The translations under genes and the position numbers were made by a program. Positions 26,962-35,359 of a stretch of 64,000 nucleotides of DNA are shown here, piece after piece. Source of the DNA: Pseudarthrobacter sp. NIBRBAC000502772 (lineage in GTDB: Bacteria > Actinomycetota > Actinomycetes > Actinomycetales > Micrococcaceae); assembly GCF_006517235.1 (NCBI RefSeq), contig NZ_CP041188.1:992001-1056000 (forward strand). Direction: 5' to 3'. The notes under the pieces are model-generated. The model was given only the letters and a program-made list of their open reading frames with translations, was not told the origin of the DNA and did no database searches. Position 1 is the first letter of the stretch; every line of letters starts with the position of its first letter.

Positions 26962-27929
26962 GCAACCGACAGGGATTCCCGGTGGGCCGCGACGTCTGCG
27001 GCCAGTTCCTCGGCCATCAGATGGTTGTTGATCACGACGGCGGTCCACGCACCAGCCGCCGCCGAGGCCAGGACCTGCGCACGCATGTCCGTCACGTTGC
27101 CCGCCGCCCACACCCCCGCCACCGCGGTGGCGCCGTCGGCATCGGTCTCCAGGAAGTCCCCGATCCCCAGGGGATGGGGTGCCGGCTCGAGGCCAAGTCC
27201 GGCGAAGGCGCCCAGCCGTGCGCGCACCTGGGGTCCCACCACTACCGCGTCCACGGCGATCTCGGGTCCACCGGCCAAGGCGACACCGCGCAGGACGTCC
27301 TGCTCCACCCGCAATGATTCAACGGCGCCCGCCACCACGCTGATGCCCCGGGCGGCCAGCTGCTCCAGCTCGTCGTCGGTGGGCAGGGTCAGGTCGTTCA
27401 GGAACAGGGTGATGTTGCCGCTCCACTGCCGGAAGAGCAGGGCCTGGTGCACGGACCAGGGCCCGTTGCCCAGGATGCCGATGGCCTGATCCTGCACCTC
27501 CCAGCCGTGGCAGAACGGGCAGTGCAGCACGTCCCTGCCCCAGCGCTCGCGGAGCCCGGCAATCCCCGGCAATTCGTCCACCAGCCCGGTGGTGATCAGC
27601 AGGCGGCGCCCGCGGATCACGGTGCCGTCCGCCAGGGTCACGGAAAAACCGTCGGCCGCATTGCCCGCAGCGGCAACAGCCTCGCCCTCCACTATCCGTG
27701 CGCCGTAGTGCTCGGCTTCGGCACGTCCGATCCTCAGGAGTTCGGCGGGGCCGACACCATCGCGGGACAGGAATCCGTGGACCCCCTGGGCGGGGGCGTT
27801 GCGGGGTTCGCCGCTATCAACCACCACCACGGAACGGCGCGACCGGCCCAACATTTGCGCGGCGCTCAGGCCGGCGGCCCCTCCACCGATGATCAGGACG
27901 TCGCAGGTGCTTTCATTGTGTGTTCTCAT
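26955..27929 (-). CDS. FAD-dependent NAD(P) oxidoreductase, thioredoxin-reductase-like
   Basis: 324 residues. The FAD-binding motif is VLIIGGGAAGLSAAQML near residue 11, and the redox-active pair lies in CPFCHGWE near residue 145. A degenerate NAD(P) site IGILGNGP follows, and the C-terminal region is GVWAAGNVTDM, as in thioredoxin reductases. The Trp and Gly after the CxxC and the long linker resemble the stand-alone flavoproteins often paired with XRE regulators. It is transcribed away from the XRE-cupin gene, 66 bases off, which may control it. The electron acceptor is unknown. Confidence 0.85.
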   Translation of the reverse strand: MRTHNESTCDVLIIGGGAAGLSAAQMLGRSRRSVVVVDSGEPRNAPAQGVHGFLSRDGVGPAELLRIGRAEAEHYGARIVEGEAVAAAGNAADGFSVTLADGTVIRGRRLLITTGLVDELPGIAGLRERWGRDVLHCPFCHGWEVQDQAIGILGNGPWSVHQALLFRQWSGNITLFLNDLTLPTDDELEQLAARGISVVAGAVESLRVEQDVLRGVALAGGPEIAVDAVVVGPQVRARLGAFAGLGLEPAPHPLGIGDFLETDADGATAVAGVWAAGNVTDMRAQVLASAAAGAWTAVVINNHLMAEELAADVAAHRESLSVAR

Positions 27930-27995
27930 GCCTCCATGCTCCGCGGCACCTGCTCAGGGTGGCAAGGAAAGTTGCTGGAATGGCAAACTGGGCCA

Positions 27996-28574
27996 ATGGA
28001 TGAAGAATTCGACGACGTGCTGGCAGCGGTGGGGCCGCGGCTCAGGACCCTCCGCCTCAACAGCAACACCACCCTGGCGGCCCTCGCCGAGGCCACCGGG
28101 ATTTCGGTCAGCACACTTTCACGGCTGGAATCCGGGCAGCGCCGCCCCAACCTGGAGTTGCTGCTGCCGCTGGCTAAAGCGCACCGGGTCCCGCTGGACG
28201 AACTCGTCGGGGCTCCCGCCACGGGCGATCCCCGCCTGCACCTGCGCCCCATGGTCCGGCACGGCATGACCATCATCCCGCTGACGAGGCGGCCCGGCGG
28301 GATCCAGGCCTACAAGCACATCCTGCCGGCCGGCACGCCGGACCAGCCGGACCCCCAGGTCCACGACGGGTACGAATGGCTGTATGTGCTCAACGGAAAA
28401 CTCAGGATGGTCCTGGGCGGCCGGGACCTGGTGATGGGGCCCGGCGAAGCAGCCGAATTTGATACCCGGGTGCCCCACTGGTTCGGCCGGGCGAACACCG
28501 AAGCGGTGGAGTTCCTGAGCCTCTTTGGAACCCAGGGCGAACGCATGCACGTCAGAGCCAAGCCGCGCTCCTAG
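27996..28574 (+). CDS. XRE-family regulator with C-terminal cupin
   Basis: 192 residues. The helix-turn-helix is at about 18-70 (TLAALAEATGISVSTLSRLESG), and a small cupin domain at about 110-180 includes VHDGYEWLYVLNGKLRMVLG and GEAAEFDTRVPHWF. ATG 27996 is chosen because the upstream frame is a shadow of the divergent flavoprotein. Such proteins sense a small metabolite through the cupin. The head-to-head arrangement suggests control of the flavoprotein gene (inference). Confidence 0.85.
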   Translation: MDEEFDDVLAAVGPRLRTLRLNSNTTLAALAEATGISVSTLSRLESGQRRPNLELLLPLAKAHRVPLDELVGAPATGDPRLHLRPMVRHGMTIIPLTRRPGGIQAYKHILPAGTPDQPDPQVHDGYEWLYVLNGKLRMVLGGRDLVMGPGEAAEFDTRVPHWFGRANTEAVEFLSLFGTQGERMHVRAKPRS

Positions 28575-28607
28575 ACCCGTTGGGCCGCCGAGCGCTAAGG
28601 GACGCCC

Positions 28608-29114
28608 CTAGTCCGCAAAGTCCCCGGCGTTGCGGCGGAACGTGCCCAGGATGCGGATCAGCTGGTCAACATCGGCTGCGTCGAAACCCGACTGGCCAAA
28701 CACCTCGGTGTTGAGCACCGCCGTCGCCCGTTTGGCAACGATCCGTCCCTCCGCGGTGAGCTCGATCAGGGTGGTGCGGCCGTCCGTGGGATGCGGCGAA
28801 CGGGTCACCAGTCCCGAGCCTTCCAAACGGTCGACGGCGTTCGTCACCGAGGTGGGATGGACCTGGAGCAGGGCGCTCGCCTTGTTCATGGGCAGCGCAC
28901 CGCTGCGGGCGAAGCTGAGGAGCGCGAGCAGTTCGTAGCGGGAGAAGGTCAGCCCGAACGGTTTCAGGGCACCCTCGATCCGGGCCAGCAGGATCTGCTG
29001 CGTGCGCATGATCGCGGTGATCGCAGCCATGGGGGCGGCGACATCGGCCCAGCCGTGCTCCTCCCAGTTCCGTTGGGCGTCCGCGATGGGGTCCCGGGGC
29101 AGTGGCGCGGCCAT
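28608..29114 (-). CDS. MarR-family transcriptional regulator
   Basis: 168 residues with a winged helix at about 62-125: MNKASALLQVHPTSVTNAVDRLEGSGLV then RSPHPTDGRTTLIELT, the classic MarR wing. The start lies two bases after the stop of the acyl-CoA synthetase gene, so they form one operon. MarR proteins in such settings often sense acyl- or aryl-CoA esters; the 16-bp palindrome at 30872 is a candidate site. Confidence 0.88.
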   Translation of the reverse strand: MAAPLPRDPIADAQRNWEEHGWADVAAPMAAITAIMRTQQILLARIEGALKPFGLTFSRYELLALLSFARSGALPMNKASALLQVHPTSVTNAVDRLEGSGLVTRSPHPTDGRTTLIELTAEGRIVAKRATAVLNTEVFGQSGFDAADVDQLIRILGTFRRNAGDFAD

Positions 29115-29116
29115 CC

Positions 29117-30853
29117 TCAGCCCTTCAGCCCCGGGAAATCCGCCTCGGAGTACTCCACACCGAAGCCGTCCGGGTGCGCGCCCCCGCCATGCCGGAGCAC
29201 CTCATTGTGCCGCAGCTCCACACGGCGGATTTTGCCCGAGATGGTCTTGGGCAGCGCCGCGAATTCCAGCCGCCGGATCCGTTTGAACGGCGCCAGGTGT
29301 TCGCGGCAGTACCGCAGGATGTCCTCGGCCAGCTCCGGCCCCGGCTCCAGCCCGGACACCAGCACAACATAGGCCTTGGGGACCGAAAGCTTGACCGCAT
29401 CCGGCGACGGAACCACCGCCGCCTCGGCCACGGCGGGGTGTTCCAGCAGCACGCTCTCCAGTTCGAACGGCGAGAGCCGGTAGTCGGAGGATTTGAAGAC
29501 GTCGTCGTCGCGGCCCACGTAGGTGATGACACCGTGTTTGTCCCGGCTGGCCATGTCGCCCGTGTGGTAATAGCCGCCGCGGAACGCCTCGGCGGTCCGT
29601 TCCGCGTCCCCGTAGTAGCCCTTCATCAGCCCCACCGGCCGGGGGTCCAGGCGGAGGCACAGCTCGCCGTCTTCGGCTTCTTCCCCCGTGTTCGGATCCA
29701 CCAGCACAACGTCGTAGCCGGGAAGCGGCCGCCCCATGGCGCCGATGGTGACCGGCTGGCTGGGCGTGTTGGCCACCTGGACGGTGGTTTCGGTCTGGCC
29801 GAAGCCGTCCCTGATGGTCTGGCCCCAGGCGCGCTGGACCTGCTCGATCACTTCGGCGTTCAGCGGTTCGCCCGCGGAGACCACCTTGGTGGGTGGGGTC
29901 TTCAGCACTTTCAGGTCCGCCTGGATGAGCATCCGCCAGACCGTGGGCGGGGCGCAGAAGCTGGTGACATGCTCGCGGTCCATCTGCTCCATCAGGGCAC
30001 GGGCGTCGAACCGTGCGTAGTTGTAGACAAATACGCACGCCTCCGCGATCCACGGGGCGAAGAAATTGGACCACGCGTGTTTGCCCCAGCCCGGCGACGC
30101 CACGTTCAGGTGCACGTCGCCGGGTTCCAGGCCGATCCAGTACATCGTGGAGAGGTGCCCCACCGGGTACGACGTGTGGGTGTGCTCCACCAGCTTGGCC
30201 TTCGACGTGGTTCCGGAGGTGAAATACAGCAGCAGCGTCTCGTCCGCGTGGGTGGGGGCGTCGGCTGTGAAGGTGACTGCCGCCGTCGTCGAATCCGTGT
30301 ATTGGAGGGCACCCGCGGTGGCCGTGGTTGTTGCGGCGGTGCCGATCCCGCCGATTTCGATCAGGCGGTAATCGCCGGGGACGCCGGCAAACTTACCGAT
30401 GTTGGAACGCCCGACGGCGGCCCAGCCCGCCTCGCCACGCTCCACGCGTTCGGCCAGGTCCTCCGGACCCATCAGGGTGGTGGTAGGGATCAGGACAATG
30501 CCCAGCTTGATCCCGGCCAGCATTAGCTCCCAGAGCTCCACCTGGTTGCCCAGCATAACGATCATGCGGTCCCCGCGGCGCATGCCCTGGCTTCTCAGCC
30601 AGTTGGCCACCTGGTTGGAACGGGCGGCCAGGTCCGCGAAACTCCGGCGGGTAGCCGATCCGTCCTGCTCCACGATGACCAGGGCCGGATTGCCCGCCTT
30701 CTCAGGATCGGCGGCGATCTGGTCGAACCAGTCGAGGGCAAAGTTGAATTCCGTGAAGCGCGGCCACACGAACTCGCGCCTGGCCTGGTGGTAGTCGGAA
30801 TGCAGGGTCAGCAGGCGGTCGCGTGCCTCGCGGAAGTCATCGGTGACTGACAT
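29117..30853 (-). CDS. AMP-dependent acyl-CoA synthetase/ligase
   Basis: Activates a carboxylic acid to its CoA ester using ATP, 578 residues. The P-loop-like motif LLYFTSGTTSKAKLVEHTH is near residue 195, the A5/A7 core includes GFGQTE and YHTGDMASRD, and the hinge and C-terminal Lys region is KTISGKIRRVELR. I chose ATG 30853 because AAAGGTG lies upstream; an 18-residue longer start exists but is less supported. With a divergent acyl-CoA dehydrogenase it could feed a medium- or branched-chain acid into beta-oxidation. The substrate is unknown. Confidence 0.88.
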   Translation of the reverse strand: MSVTDDFREARDRLLTLHSDYHQARREFVWPRFTEFNFALDWFDQIAADPEKAGNPALVIVEQDGSATRRSFADLAARSNQVANWLRSQGMRRGDRMIVMLGNQVELWELMLAGIKLGIVLIPTTTLMGPEDLAERVERGEAGWAAVGRSNIGKFAGVPGDYRLIEIGGIGTAATTTATAGALQYTDSTTAAVTFTADAPTHADETLLLYFTSGTTSKAKLVEHTHTSYPVGHLSTMYWIGLEPGDVHLNVASPGWGKHAWSNFFAPWIAEACVFVYNYARFDARALMEQMDREHVTSFCAPPTVWRMLIQADLKVLKTPPTKVVSAGEPLNAEVIEQVQRAWGQTIRDGFGQTETTVQVANTPSQPVTIGAMGRPLPGYDVVLVDPNTGEEAEDGELCLRLDPRPVGLMKGYYGDAERTAEAFRGGYYHTGDMASRDKHGVITYVGRDDDVFKSSDYRLSPFELESVLLEHPAVAEAAVVPSPDAVKLSVPKAYVVLVSGLEPGPELAEDILRYCREHLAPFKRIRRLEFAALPKTISGKIRRVELRHNEVLRHGGGAHPDGFGVEYSEADFPGLKG

Positions 30854-30871
30854 GGGGGACACCTTTCGTCC

Positions 30872-30887
30872 AGTGATGCGCATCACT
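30872..30887. promoter_or_regulatory. 16-bp palindrome between acyl-CoA synthetase and dehydrogenase genes
   Basis: AGTGATGC followed by GCATCACT is a perfect inverted repeat in the shared upstream region of two divergent genes. Its length suits a MarR-family dimer, and the MarR gene ends the synthetase operon. TATACT at 30908-30913 could be a -10 for the rightward gene. Confidence 0.55.
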
Positions 30888-30953
30888 AAGAATCCATCCC
30901 TGTGCAATATACTAGGACATCCAAGGGTTTGGAAGACCGAAGGGATATGAAGC

Positions 30954-32150
30954 GTGCAGCCACAAGGACGTGAGCGTGTTGTGACCGAAGCCCCGCCCTA
31001 TCCAGAGGCAGACCTGATGCACATCGTGGACCTCCTGCCCGCGGCGGAACGTGAGCGCTACCTGGAGATCCGGGCGTTCCTGCAGTCCACCGTGCGGCAG
31101 GCCTCCATTGACTACTGGAACCGCGAGGAATTCCCGTTCGGGCTGCTGGCGGAGATGGGCAAGCACGGGCTTGGCACCTTGCAGACGGACGGCACGTCCA
31201 AGCTCTTTAAGGGCCTGATGTACGTCGAAGTGGCCAGGGCGGACGTTTCACTGTCGGCACTCGTGGGGATCCACAACGAACTGATCGTGGGGATGATCGA
31301 CGCCCTCGGTTCCGAGGAACAGAAGCAGCGGTGGCTGCCTGGCCTGAAGAACTTTACCCAGCTGGGCGCCTTCGCCCTGACCGAACCGGAGCACGGCTCG
31401 GACATCGCCGGCGGGCTGGAAACATCCGCGCGGCTGGAGGGCGGCGAGTGGGTGATCAACGGCGCGAAGCGCTGGATCGGCTCCGGGACCATCGCGGACT
31501 TTGCCCTGGTATGGGCGCGCGACGCTGCGGACGGGCACATCAAAGGCTTCATTGTGGAGACGGACCGCGCTGGCTACCGGGCAACCAAGATTGCCAACAA
31601 GATCGGCCTGCGGATCATGCAGAACGCTGACATTGTGCTGGACAACGTCAGGATTCCGGCGTCCAACATGCTGCCGGGCGCCACGGACTTCTCCAAAGCC
31701 AACGACCTCCTGCGGGATTCGCGCGCCTGGGTTGGCTGGCAAGGTGCCGGGATCCAGCTGGCCGCCTTCGACGTCGCCCGTTCCTACTCCCTGGAACGCA
31801 AGCAATTCGGCAAGGAACTGGCATGCTTCCAGCTGGTCCAGCAGCAACTGGCGGAGATCCTGGGCAACGCCTCCGCGTCACTGGCGTTGATGGCCCAGCT
31901 CGCCCGGATCCAGACGGACGGCAAGCTGGAGATGGCGCAGGCGGCCATGGCAAAATCCACGTGCACCCGGCTGGCCCGCGCGTCGGTGGCGATGGGACGG
32001 TCGCTGCTGGGCGGCAACGGGATCAGCTCGGACTTTGAAATGGGCAAGCTGTTTGGTGATGCCGAAATCCTCTATACCTATGAGGGCAGCTACGAAATCA
32101 ATTCGCTGATTGTTGGCCGGGCCGTTACCGGAAAATCGGCCTTCGTCTAG
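30954..32150 (+). CDS. Acyl-CoA dehydrogenase, glutaryl-CoA-dehydrogenase-like
   Basis: FAD-dependent alpha,beta-desaturation of an acyl-CoA, 398 residues. The FAD/substrate segments ALTEPEHGSDIAGGLETSA and VINGAKRWIGSGTIADFALVW are near residues 140 and 165. The catalytic Glu377 lies in YEGSYEIN, the position used by the glutaryl-CoA and short-chain group. GTG 30954 follows AAGGGAT by nine bases; GTG 30981 is an alternative. It diverges from the acyl-CoA synthetase gene around the 30872 palindrome. Confidence 0.88.
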   Translation: MQPQGRERVVTEAPPYPEADLMHIVDLLPAAERERYLEIRAFLQSTVRQASIDYWNREEFPFGLLAEMGKHGLGTLQTDGTSKLFKGLMYVEVARADVSLSALVGIHNELIVGMIDALGSEEQKQRWLPGLKNFTQLGAFALTEPEHGSDIAGGLETSARLEGGEWVINGAKRWIGSGTIADFALVWARDAADGHIKGFIVETDRAGYRATKIANKIGLRIMQNADIVLDNVRIPASNMLPGATDFSKANDLLRDSRAWVGWQGAGIQLAAFDVARSYSLERKQFGKELACFQLVQQQLAEILGNASASLALMAQLARIQTDGKLEMAQAAMAKSTCTRLARASVAMGRSLLGGNGISSDFEMGKLFGDAEILYTYEGSYEINSLIVGRAVTGKSAFV

Positions 32151-32178
32151 CAATTCACCGGAAAGAACTTAAGAAAAA

Positions 32179-32216
32179 ACTGCCCTGGCCATGCTTTGCA
32201 GCACGGTCAGGGCAGT
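32179..32216. terminator. Terminator between acyl-CoA dehydrogenase and cold-shock genes
   Basis: ACTGCCCTGGCC pairs with GGTCAGGGCAGT (one mismatch-wobble) around a 14-base loop. A run of A on the plus strand just before it becomes a U tail for the leftward csp transcript. Confidence 0.7.
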
Positions 32217-32227
32217 TGATCAGAACC

Positions 32228-32431
32228 TTAGAGCGGGCGAATATTCTCTGCCTGCGGGCCCTTGGGGCCCTGGGTCACATCGAATTCGACTTTCTGGTTC
32301 TCATCCAGCGAGCGGTAGCCGCTGCTGGCGATTGCGGAATAGTGCGCGAAAACATCGGCGGATCCGTCGTCCGGAGCGATGAAACCAAAGCCCTTTTCAG
32401 CGTTGAACCATTTAACTGTGCCTGTTGCCAT
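32228..32431 (-). CDS. Cold-shock protein, CspA family
   Basis: 67-residue single-stranded nucleic-acid-binding protein and RNA chaperone. It opens [17 protein letters not shown] with RNP1 KGFGFI, and RNP2 is DVFAHY. AAGGAAG lies before the ATG. The leader of about 70 bases between promoter and start is typical of csp genes. A longer frame upstream is not coding. Confidence 0.95.
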   Translation of the reverse strand: MATGTVKWFNAEKGFGFIAPDDGSADVFAHYSAIASSGYRSLDENQKVEFDVTQGPKGPQAENIRPL

Positions 32432-32508
32432 TGCTAACTTCCTTTGTAACCCTTTTCTGGTCCTGCTCGGACGGCAGGCAGACGCGGAGTCTGTAGTCCG
32501 CTGTCTCA

Positions 32509-32537
32509 AACCTAGGGGCTGCGCGGTGGGCGTGCAA
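32509..32537 (-). promoter_or_regulatory. Promoter of the cold-shock gene
   Basis: On the minus strand TTGCAC (32537-32532) and TAGGTT (32514-32509) are 17 bases apart. Transcription would begin near 32502 and give a leader of about 70 bases. Confidence 0.55.
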
Positions 32538-32601
32538 TAGCTGCAGTCATCAAGTGTCACCGCTGTTACAGAAGTGGTACACGGGAATTGACCGCTGCGG
32601 G

Positions 32602-33228
32602 CTAGCGCATGCCCTCCCGGCGGATGGCCGTGGCGATCGCCGCGGCGCGGGTCTCCACCCCGAGCTTGGCGTAGATATGCGCCAGATGGGTCTTGACGGT
32701 GGCCTCCGAGATGAAGAGCCGCTGGCCCAGTTCCCGGTTGCTGAGCCCCTCGGTCAGGAGGCTCAGCAGCTCCGCCTCCCGGGGCGTCAGGACCTCGTCG
32801 GGATTGCGCAGCTGCTGGAAGAGCCGGGAGGCCACGGGGGCGCTCATGACGCTCTTCCCTTGCACGGCACCGCGGATGGCGGCGAAGATTTCGTCCGGGG
32901 CGGCGTCCTTGAGGAGGTAGCCCATGGCACCGGCGTCCACCGCCCGGACGATGTCCGCGTCGGAATCGTAGGTGGTGAACACCAGGATGGCCTGCCGGCT
33001 GTTGCGCTGCCGCACCTGCCTGATGGCCTCGATCCCGTCCATTCCGGCGCCCATGGCCAGGTCCATCACCACGACGTCAGGGGAGTGGTGTTCCACTAGC
33101 CCCAGCGCTTCCTCGCCGGAGGCGGCCTCGGCCACCACGTCAAAGTCAGGCTGCGTACCCAGCAGCGCCTTCAGTCCGCTCCGGACCACCAGGTGGTCGT
33201 CCACCAGGAGGACAGTGATGGTAGTCAT
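32602..33228 (-). CDS. NarL/LuxR-family response regulator
   Basis: 208 residues. In the receiver domain the acidic pocket is near residue 10 (VDDH), the phospho-acceptor is Asp56 in VVVMDLAMG and the Lys is near 107. The LuxR helix-turn-helix is at about 145-205 ([20 protein letters not shown]). It overlaps the kinase gene by four bases, kinase first. The arrangement kinase, regulator and divergent HbpS-like gene recalls the SenS-SenR-HbpS heme/redox system of Streptomyces. Confidence 0.92.
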   Translation of the reverse strand: MTTITVLLVDDHLVVRSGLKALLGTQPDFDVVAEAASGEEALGLVEHHSPDVVVMDLAMGAGMDGIEAIRQVRQRNSRQAILVFTTYDSDADIVRAVDAGAMGYLLKDAAPDEIFAAIRGAVQGKSVMSAPVASRLFQQLRNPDEVLTPREAELLSLLTEGLSNRELGQRLFISEATVKTHLAHIYAKLGVETRAAAIATAIRREGMR

Positions 33229-34487
33229 TCGTCCTCCGCTGTCATCTGCTGGCCAGGTGGCGCTGACTGCACCCGGGCCGGCACCTGTGCGGCCACGATG
33301 GTCCCTTCGCCGGGGGAACTTTCCACCGAGAATACCCCGCCCAGCTGCTCCACCCGCTGGCGCATGGCCCGAAGCCCGTAGCCTCCGGCGTCCGACGGCG
33401 GTGCTGCCGCCGACGGGTCAAAGCCCGTCCCGTCGTCGTAGATGTCCAAGGTGACGGAGCCGGGAAGGAACCCCAGCGTCAGGGTTGTGGTGGCGGCGTT
33501 TGCGTGCTGCTGGATGTTCGCGGCCGCGCTCTGGACCACCCGCAGCAGGGCGTGCCGGACGTCCGCCGGGACGTCCCTCGGTTCGCCGGTGACCAGGAGC
33601 CGGGCGTGCGGGACGTACTGGGCGGCCGCCTGGTGCAGGGCTTCGGGAAGCGTCGATGCGTCGAGGCCCGGGGAGGCGAGCTCGTGGACCAGATTGCGCG
33701 TCTCGGAGAGATTCCGGCGCAGCAGTTCCGTAGCCTGGTTGAGTTCCTGGCGCGATGCCTGGCCTGGCCACGAATGGCCAGCGGCCTCCAGGAGCAGCAG
33801 GCTGCTGGCCAGGCCCTGCGTCACGGTGTCGTGGATCTCCCGCGATACGCGCTCGCGTTCGGCGATGGTGCCGGCCAGGCGCTCGCTGGCCGCCAGCTGC
33901 CCGTGTGCCAGCGATACCTCCGCATGGAGACGGCGCTGCTCCGCGGCGTCGTGCTCGATCCGGTCATAGATCAGCGTCAGCATCACGCCGACGGCGAGCG
34001 GCCCCAGCAGCATCGCCAGGTCCGTCCCGTCGCTGAGCCGGAACAGCCCGACGGCGGTGGCGGCCGCCGTCGCGCTTGCCGCCACGTAACCCACGACGCC
34101 CGTAAAGGCTGTCCGGCACAGGAAGAGGATCGCAAAGGAACACCAGGCGAAGCTGGGTGCGGCGATGACCAGTGCTGCCCAGACGGCCACAAACACGAGC
34201 ATCCAGACCGCCCAGGGGCGTCTCTGCCGGGCCAGTACGGCGATGACGGCGTAGAGCGCGCACACCGTTCCAGCCAGGCCGAGGACCAGCAGGTTGTCCT
34301 GCAGGCTGTGCCGCATGGCATAGCGGACGGCCGAAGCAACGAGCAGGACAGCGAAGCCAAGGTGGACGGCGGTGTCGATCCGGCCGAACTGGCCAGGGGC
34401 GCCGGCCGGTCCACGAGGCTGGGCGGGTCCGGTGGTCGGCGGGGATCCGTCGGTCAGGGTTTTACGGGGAGTGGCTGGGGAGGGCAT
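33225..34487 (-). CDS. Sensor histidine kinase, NarL partner (SenS-like)
   Basis: 420 residues. After about 38 cytoplasmic residues there are roughly five membrane helices (40-175), then a short coiled linker, a HisKA_3 dimerisation helix with His219 in SREIHDTVTQG, and an HATPase domain with GGYGLRAMRQRVEQLGG near residue 375. Five N-terminal helices with almost no external sensor loop is also described for SenS, which receives its signal through the secreted HbpS. HbpS-like protein is encoded divergently. Confidence 0.88.
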   Translation of the reverse strand: MPSPATPRKTLTDGSPPTTGPAQPRGPAGAPGQFGRIDTAVHLGFAVLLVASAVRYAMRHSLQDNLLVLGLAGTVCALYAVIAVLARQRRPWAVWMLVFVAVWAALVIAAPSFAWCSFAILFLCRTAFTGVVGYVAASATAAATAVGLFRLSDGTDLAMLLGPLAVGVMLTLIYDRIEHDAAEQRRLHAEVSLAHGQLAASERLAGTIAERERVSREIHDTVTQGLASSLLLLEAAGHSWPGQASRQELNQATELLRRNLSETRNLVHELASPGLDASTLPEALHQAAAQYVPHARLLVTGEPRDVPADVRHALLRVVQSAAANIQQHANAATTTLTLGFLPGSVTLDIYDDGTGFDPSAAAPPSDAGGYGLRAMRQRVEQLGGVFSVESSPGEGTIVAAQVPARVQSAPPGQQMTAEDE

Positions 34488-34669
34488 GGGGTCCGGTTCA
34501 GGTCAGGGGCGTTCTATCCCATGCTATTGCCCGCGCCGTTGCTGGTCTCTCCGCCTTTTGGCTGATGCTGCTGGCCATCCGGGGGAGCGGGGCGTGGCCG
34601 AAGGCCCGATGTTTGTTCCGGCGGGGCTGGACAGGATGGATGGAGTCGATGCCCATCAGGGCATTCCGC

Positions 34670-34729
34670 CAACGTGGGTCCCATTGCGCCAACGTGCGTC
34701 CAACAACGTGCGTCCGTCAACGTGAGTCC
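34670..34729 (+). repeat. Four direct repeats CAACGTGNGTCC before the HbpS-like gene
   Basis: Copies start at 34670, 34690, 34704 and 34718, spaced 20, 14 and 14 bases. They end 20 bases before the HbpS-like start codon. They may be an array of sites for the adjacent response regulator or a slippage product. Confidence 0.65.
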
Positions 34730-34749
34730 ATCAACCCGAGGAGATCACC

Positions 34750-35349
34750 ATGAAGAAGTCCAACAAGATTGCCGCCGCTGCCGCCGCCGGAGCTTTGCTG
34801 CTGACCGGAGGGCTGACCGTTGCAGCCAATGCCGGGACCAACCCGGCGGGCGCCCCTGCCGCCGTGCCCGCCCCCGCTGCGGTGCCCGCCGCCGATATTC
34901 CGCAGGCGCCGGAAACCGCCGTGGCACAGAACCGCATCACCGTGGGAGCCTCGTCCGACGCCGTCCGTGCAGCCCTCGCCAAATGCCAGGTGGACAAACT
35001 GCCGTTCGTCACGGTGGCCCTCGTGGACAGGTTCGGCACCGTCCAGGCGCTCCTGCGCGGGGACAACGCCGCCGAGCACACGATCGAAGCAGCCAAGCAG
35101 AAGGCCTACACCGCGGCCGCTTTCGGTGCACCGACGAGCGAGCTGGCCAAGCGCGTCAACGGCAACGGGCCCAGCATTGCGGACCTCCCCGGCACCCTGT
35201 TCCTGCCCGGCGGCGTTCCGCTCAAGGTCAATGGTGTGTCCGTGGCAGGCATCGGCGTGGGCGGTGCCCCCGACGGCAACCTGGACGAGGCCTGCGCCAC
35301 CGCCGGCGCCGAGGCCATTGCCGCTGCTGCTGCCGGCCCGGCCAAGTAG
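34750..35349 (+). CDS. Secreted heme-binding (GlcG/HbpS-like) protein
   Basis: 199 residues with a Sec signal of about 28 residues ending in ANA, an Ala/Pro linker to about residue 62, then a GlcG/HbpS domain with RITVGASSDAVRAALAKCQ, VALVDRFGTVQALLRGDNA and GVPLKVNGVSVAGIGVGG. HbpS in Streptomyces binds heme outside the cell and modulates the kinase SenS under redox stress. GAGGAGATC precedes the ATG. Two Cys residues (about 79 and 180 of the precursor) could form a disulfide. Confidence 0.82.
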   Translation: MKKSNKIAAAAAAGALLLTGGLTVAANAGTNPAGAPAAVPAPAAVPAADIPQAPETAVAQNRITVGASSDAVRAALAKCQVDKLPFVTVALVDRFGTVQALLRGDNAAEHTIEAAKQKAYTAAAFGAPTSELAKRVNGNGPSIADLPGTLFLPGGVPLKVNGVSVAGIGVGGAPDGNLDEACATAGAEAIAAAAAGPAK

Positions 35350-35359
35350 GCTCGGCTCC

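Noticed and set aside
29102..30526. 474-codon plus-strand open frame
   Set aside because: It is antisense to the acyl-CoA synthetase gene, which has complete AMP-binding motifs.
33504..34565. 353-codon plus-strand open frame
   Set aside because: It is antisense to the histidine kinase gene and has shadow-like composition.
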